A stretch of DNA of 64,000 bases. Origin: Azonexus fungiphilus. Lineage in GTDB: Bacteria; Pseudomonadota; Gammaproteobacteria; Burkholderiales; Rhodocyclaceae. Positions 62,385-64,000 of the stretch are shown piece after piece. The stretch spans positions 42,935 through 106,934 of the forward strand of contig NZ_RBXP01000016.1 of the NCBI RefSeq assembly GCF_003634965.1, given 5' to 3'. How positions within the stretch are numbered: the stretch's first letter is position 1; each line of letters begins with the position of its first letter. The notes under the pieces are model-generated. The model had not been told where the DNA came from. It was given only the letters and a program-made list of their open reading frames with translations, and did no database searches. The translations under genes were made by a program, and so were the position numbers.

Positions 62385-64000
62385 ATGAGCAAAAAACTGA
62401 TCATCGCCGAGAAACCCTCCGTCGCCAGCGACATCGCCAAGGCACTCGGTGGTTTCACCAAGCACGACGAATACTTCGAAAACGACGAATACGTCGTCTC
62501 GTCGGCCGTCGGCCATTTGCTCGAACTGGCCTGTCCGGAAGAATTCGAGGTCAAGCGCGGCAAATGGTCCTTCGCCCACCTGCCGGTGATCCCGCCGCAT
62601 TTCGCGCTGAATCCGATCGAGAAGAGCGCGCCGCGACTGCGCGTGCTCAACAAGCTGATCAAGCGCAAGGATGTCACCGGCCTGATCAACGCCTGTGACG
62701 CGGGGCGCGAGGGCGAGCTGATCTTCAATTACATCGCCCAGCACGCCAAGGCCGGCAAGCCGGTGCAGCGGTTGTGGCTGCAGTCGATGACGCCGCAGGC
62801 GATCCGCGACGGCTTCGCCCGCCTGCGCCCGGGCAGCGAAATGCAGGGGCTGGCCGACGCCGCCGTCTGCCGCTCCGAATCCGACTGGCTGGTCGGCATC
62901 AACGGCACCCGGGCGATGACCGCCTTCAACTCGAAGACCGGCGGCTTCCACCTGACCACGGTCGGCCGCGTGCAGACGCCGACGCTGGCGATCGTCGTCG
63001 AGCGCGAGCGCAAGATCCGCGACTTCGTGCCGCGCGATTACTGGGAAGTCGAGGCCGAATTCGCCGCCAAGGCTGGCGGCTATACCGGCAAATGGTTCGA
63101 CGAGGGATTCAAGGGCAAGCAGGACGACGAGCACGCCCGCGCCGACCGCCTCTGGGAAGTCGCCCGGGCCGAAGCGATCAAGGCGGCGACCTCGGGCAAG
63201 CCCGGCATCGTCAGCGAGGAAGCCAAGCCGGAAACCCGCCTGTCGCCCCTGCTGTTCGACCTGACCAGCCTGCAGCGCGAGGCCAACAGCCGTTTCGGCT
63301 TTTCGGCCAAGACCACGCTCGGCCTGGCCCAGGCACTCTACGAAAAGCACAAGGTCCTGACCTACCCGCGGACCGACTCCCGTTGCCTGCCCGAGGATTA
63401 CCTCGCCACGGTCAAGGAAACGATGCGCGTGCTCACCGGCGAAGGCGCCGGCAAGGGTCACGACGAAGTCCTGCTCGCCCGCTACGCGCCGTTCGCGCAC
63501 CAGATCCTGGCGCGCAACTGGGTGTTGCCGAACAAGCGCATCTTCAACAACGCGAAGGTGAGCGATCACTTCGCCATCATCCCCACGCCGCAGGCACCGA
63601 AGAACCTCAACGAAGCCGAGCAGAAACTGTACGACTTCGTCGTCCGCCGCTTCCTGTCGGTCTTCTTCCCGGCCGCCGAATACCTGGTGACCACCCGCAT
63701 CACCCGCGTCGAAGGCCATCCGTTCAAGACCGAAGGCAAGGTCCTGGTCAATCCGGGCTGGCTTGCCGTGCATGGCAAGGAAGGCCAGAGCGGCGACGAA
63801 GGCAACCTGGTCGCGGTCGACAAGGACGAAAAGGTCAAAACCGAGGAAGTCACGGTCAAGGCCAGCGCCACCAAGCCGCCGCCGCGCTATTCGGAAGCCA
63901 CCCTGCTGTCGGCCATGGAAGGTGCCGGCAAGATGGTCGACGACGAGGAACTGAAGGCGGCGATGGCCGGCCGCGGCCTCGGCACGCCGGCAACGCGCGC
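62385..64000 (+). CDS. topB: DNA topoisomerase III, cut by window edge
   Basis: Type IA topoisomerase; the first 538 codons are present and the frame runs off the right end. The Toprim domain starts at KKLIIAEKPSVASDIAKALGG (residue 3 onward) with the catalytic Glu in EKPS, and the acidic cluster is in DAGREGELIF near residue 107. The active-site Tyr is Y327 in TYPRTDSR, one residue from E. coli TopB Tyr328. The absence of the long TopA N-terminal pattern (KAKTIKKYLG) supports topB rather than topA. Zinc fingers, if any, would lie beyond the window. Later residues (RYSEATLLSAMEGAGK) are typical of the family. Confidence 0.92.
   Translation, partial: MSKKLIIAEKPSVASDIAKALGGFTKHDEYFENDEYVVSSAVGHLLELACPEEFEVKRGKWSFAHLPVIPPHFALNPIEKSAPRLRVLNKLIKRKDVTGLINACDAGREGELIFNYIAQHAKAGKPVQRLWLQSMTPQAIRDGFARLRPGSEMQGLADAAVCRSESDWLVGINGTRAMTAFNSKTGGFHLTTVGRVQTPTLAIVVERERKIRDFVPRDYWEVEAEFAAKAGGYTGKWFDEGFKGKQDDEHARADRLWEVARAEAIKAATSGKPGIVSEEAKPETRLSPLLFDLTSLQREANSRFGFSAKTTLGLAQALYEKHKVLTYPRTDSRCLPEDYLATVKETMRVLTGEGAGKGHDEVLLARYAPFAHQILARNWVLPNKRIFNNAKVSDHFAIIPTPQAPKNLNEAEQKLYDFVVRRFLSVFFPAAEYLVTTRITRVEGHPFKTEGKVLVNPGWLAVHGKEGQSGDEGNLVAVDKDEKVKTEEVTVKASATKPPPRYSEATLLSAMEGAGKMVDDEELKAAMAGRGLGTPATR

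Overview
The window is a 64 kb piece of a GC-rich, gene-dense bacterial chromosome. Gene content and order point to a Betaproteobacterium, most likely of the order Rhodocyclales (inference): a topB-dprA-LysM-def-fmt-rsmB-DUF4390-ntrY-ntrX-trkA-trkH block, hemE next to priA, a TAXI-type TRAP transporter, an acidic amino acid ABC system, and respiratory formate dehydrogenases. I saw no tRNA, rRNA, CRISPR array, insertion sequence or prophage, and there is no gene-free stretch over 300 bases.

Region 1 (1-16072) is a formate respiration locus. Two complete fdnG-fdxH-fdnI type operons lie in tandem on the minus strand, separated by the maturation genes fdhD and fdhE. The distal operon encodes a selenocysteine enzyme: an in-frame TGA at 3856-3858 sits where the other copy has Cys196, and a SECIS-like hairpin follows it. 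Both operons have a -24/-12 (sigma54) promoter with a palindromic GGACA-N3-TGTCC upstream site. An NtrC-family regulator and histidine kinase (12705-16072) lie just beyond a divergent RhlE-type helicase and are the obvious candidate controllers. The two gamma genes share a nearly identical tract, a sign of gene conversion.

Region 2 (16073-30998) holds metH behind an SAH riboswitch, a VF530-family protein, then a TAXI TRAP transporter (binding protein, fused permease, DUF1850) with its own sigma54 promoter and tandem palindromes. A DctB/DctD-like pair interrupted by a small isomerase gene follows, then a Gph-like phosphatase, murB, an amidase, a cupin and an unknown protein.

Region 3 (31008-41465, minus strand) is a single apparent operon for acidic amino acid use: GltI-like binding protein, periplasmic asparaginase, two permeases, ATPase, chemoreceptor, a second binding protein, a DctB-like kinase and an NtrC-family regulator. 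It resembles the Pseudomonas AauSR/AatJQMP system and again has a sigma54 promoter with two upstream CGG-N4-CCG palindromes.

Region 4 (41761-64000) is mostly housekeeping: a methyltransferase-like protein, a ROK kinase, a MOSC protein, an MFS transporter, an EF-hand-like protein, priA with DnaA-box-like sequences upstream, hemE, the Trk potassium system, NtrY with an NtrX whose AAA+ domain has lost its ATPase and sigma54 motifs, rsmB, an S1/P1 nuclease, fmt, def, a LysM protein, dprA and the start of topB.

The recurring theme is sigma54 control: three kinase/regulator pairs and four matching promoters sit in about 40 kb, each promoter with paired palindromes roughly 90 to 140 bases upstream of its predicted start.
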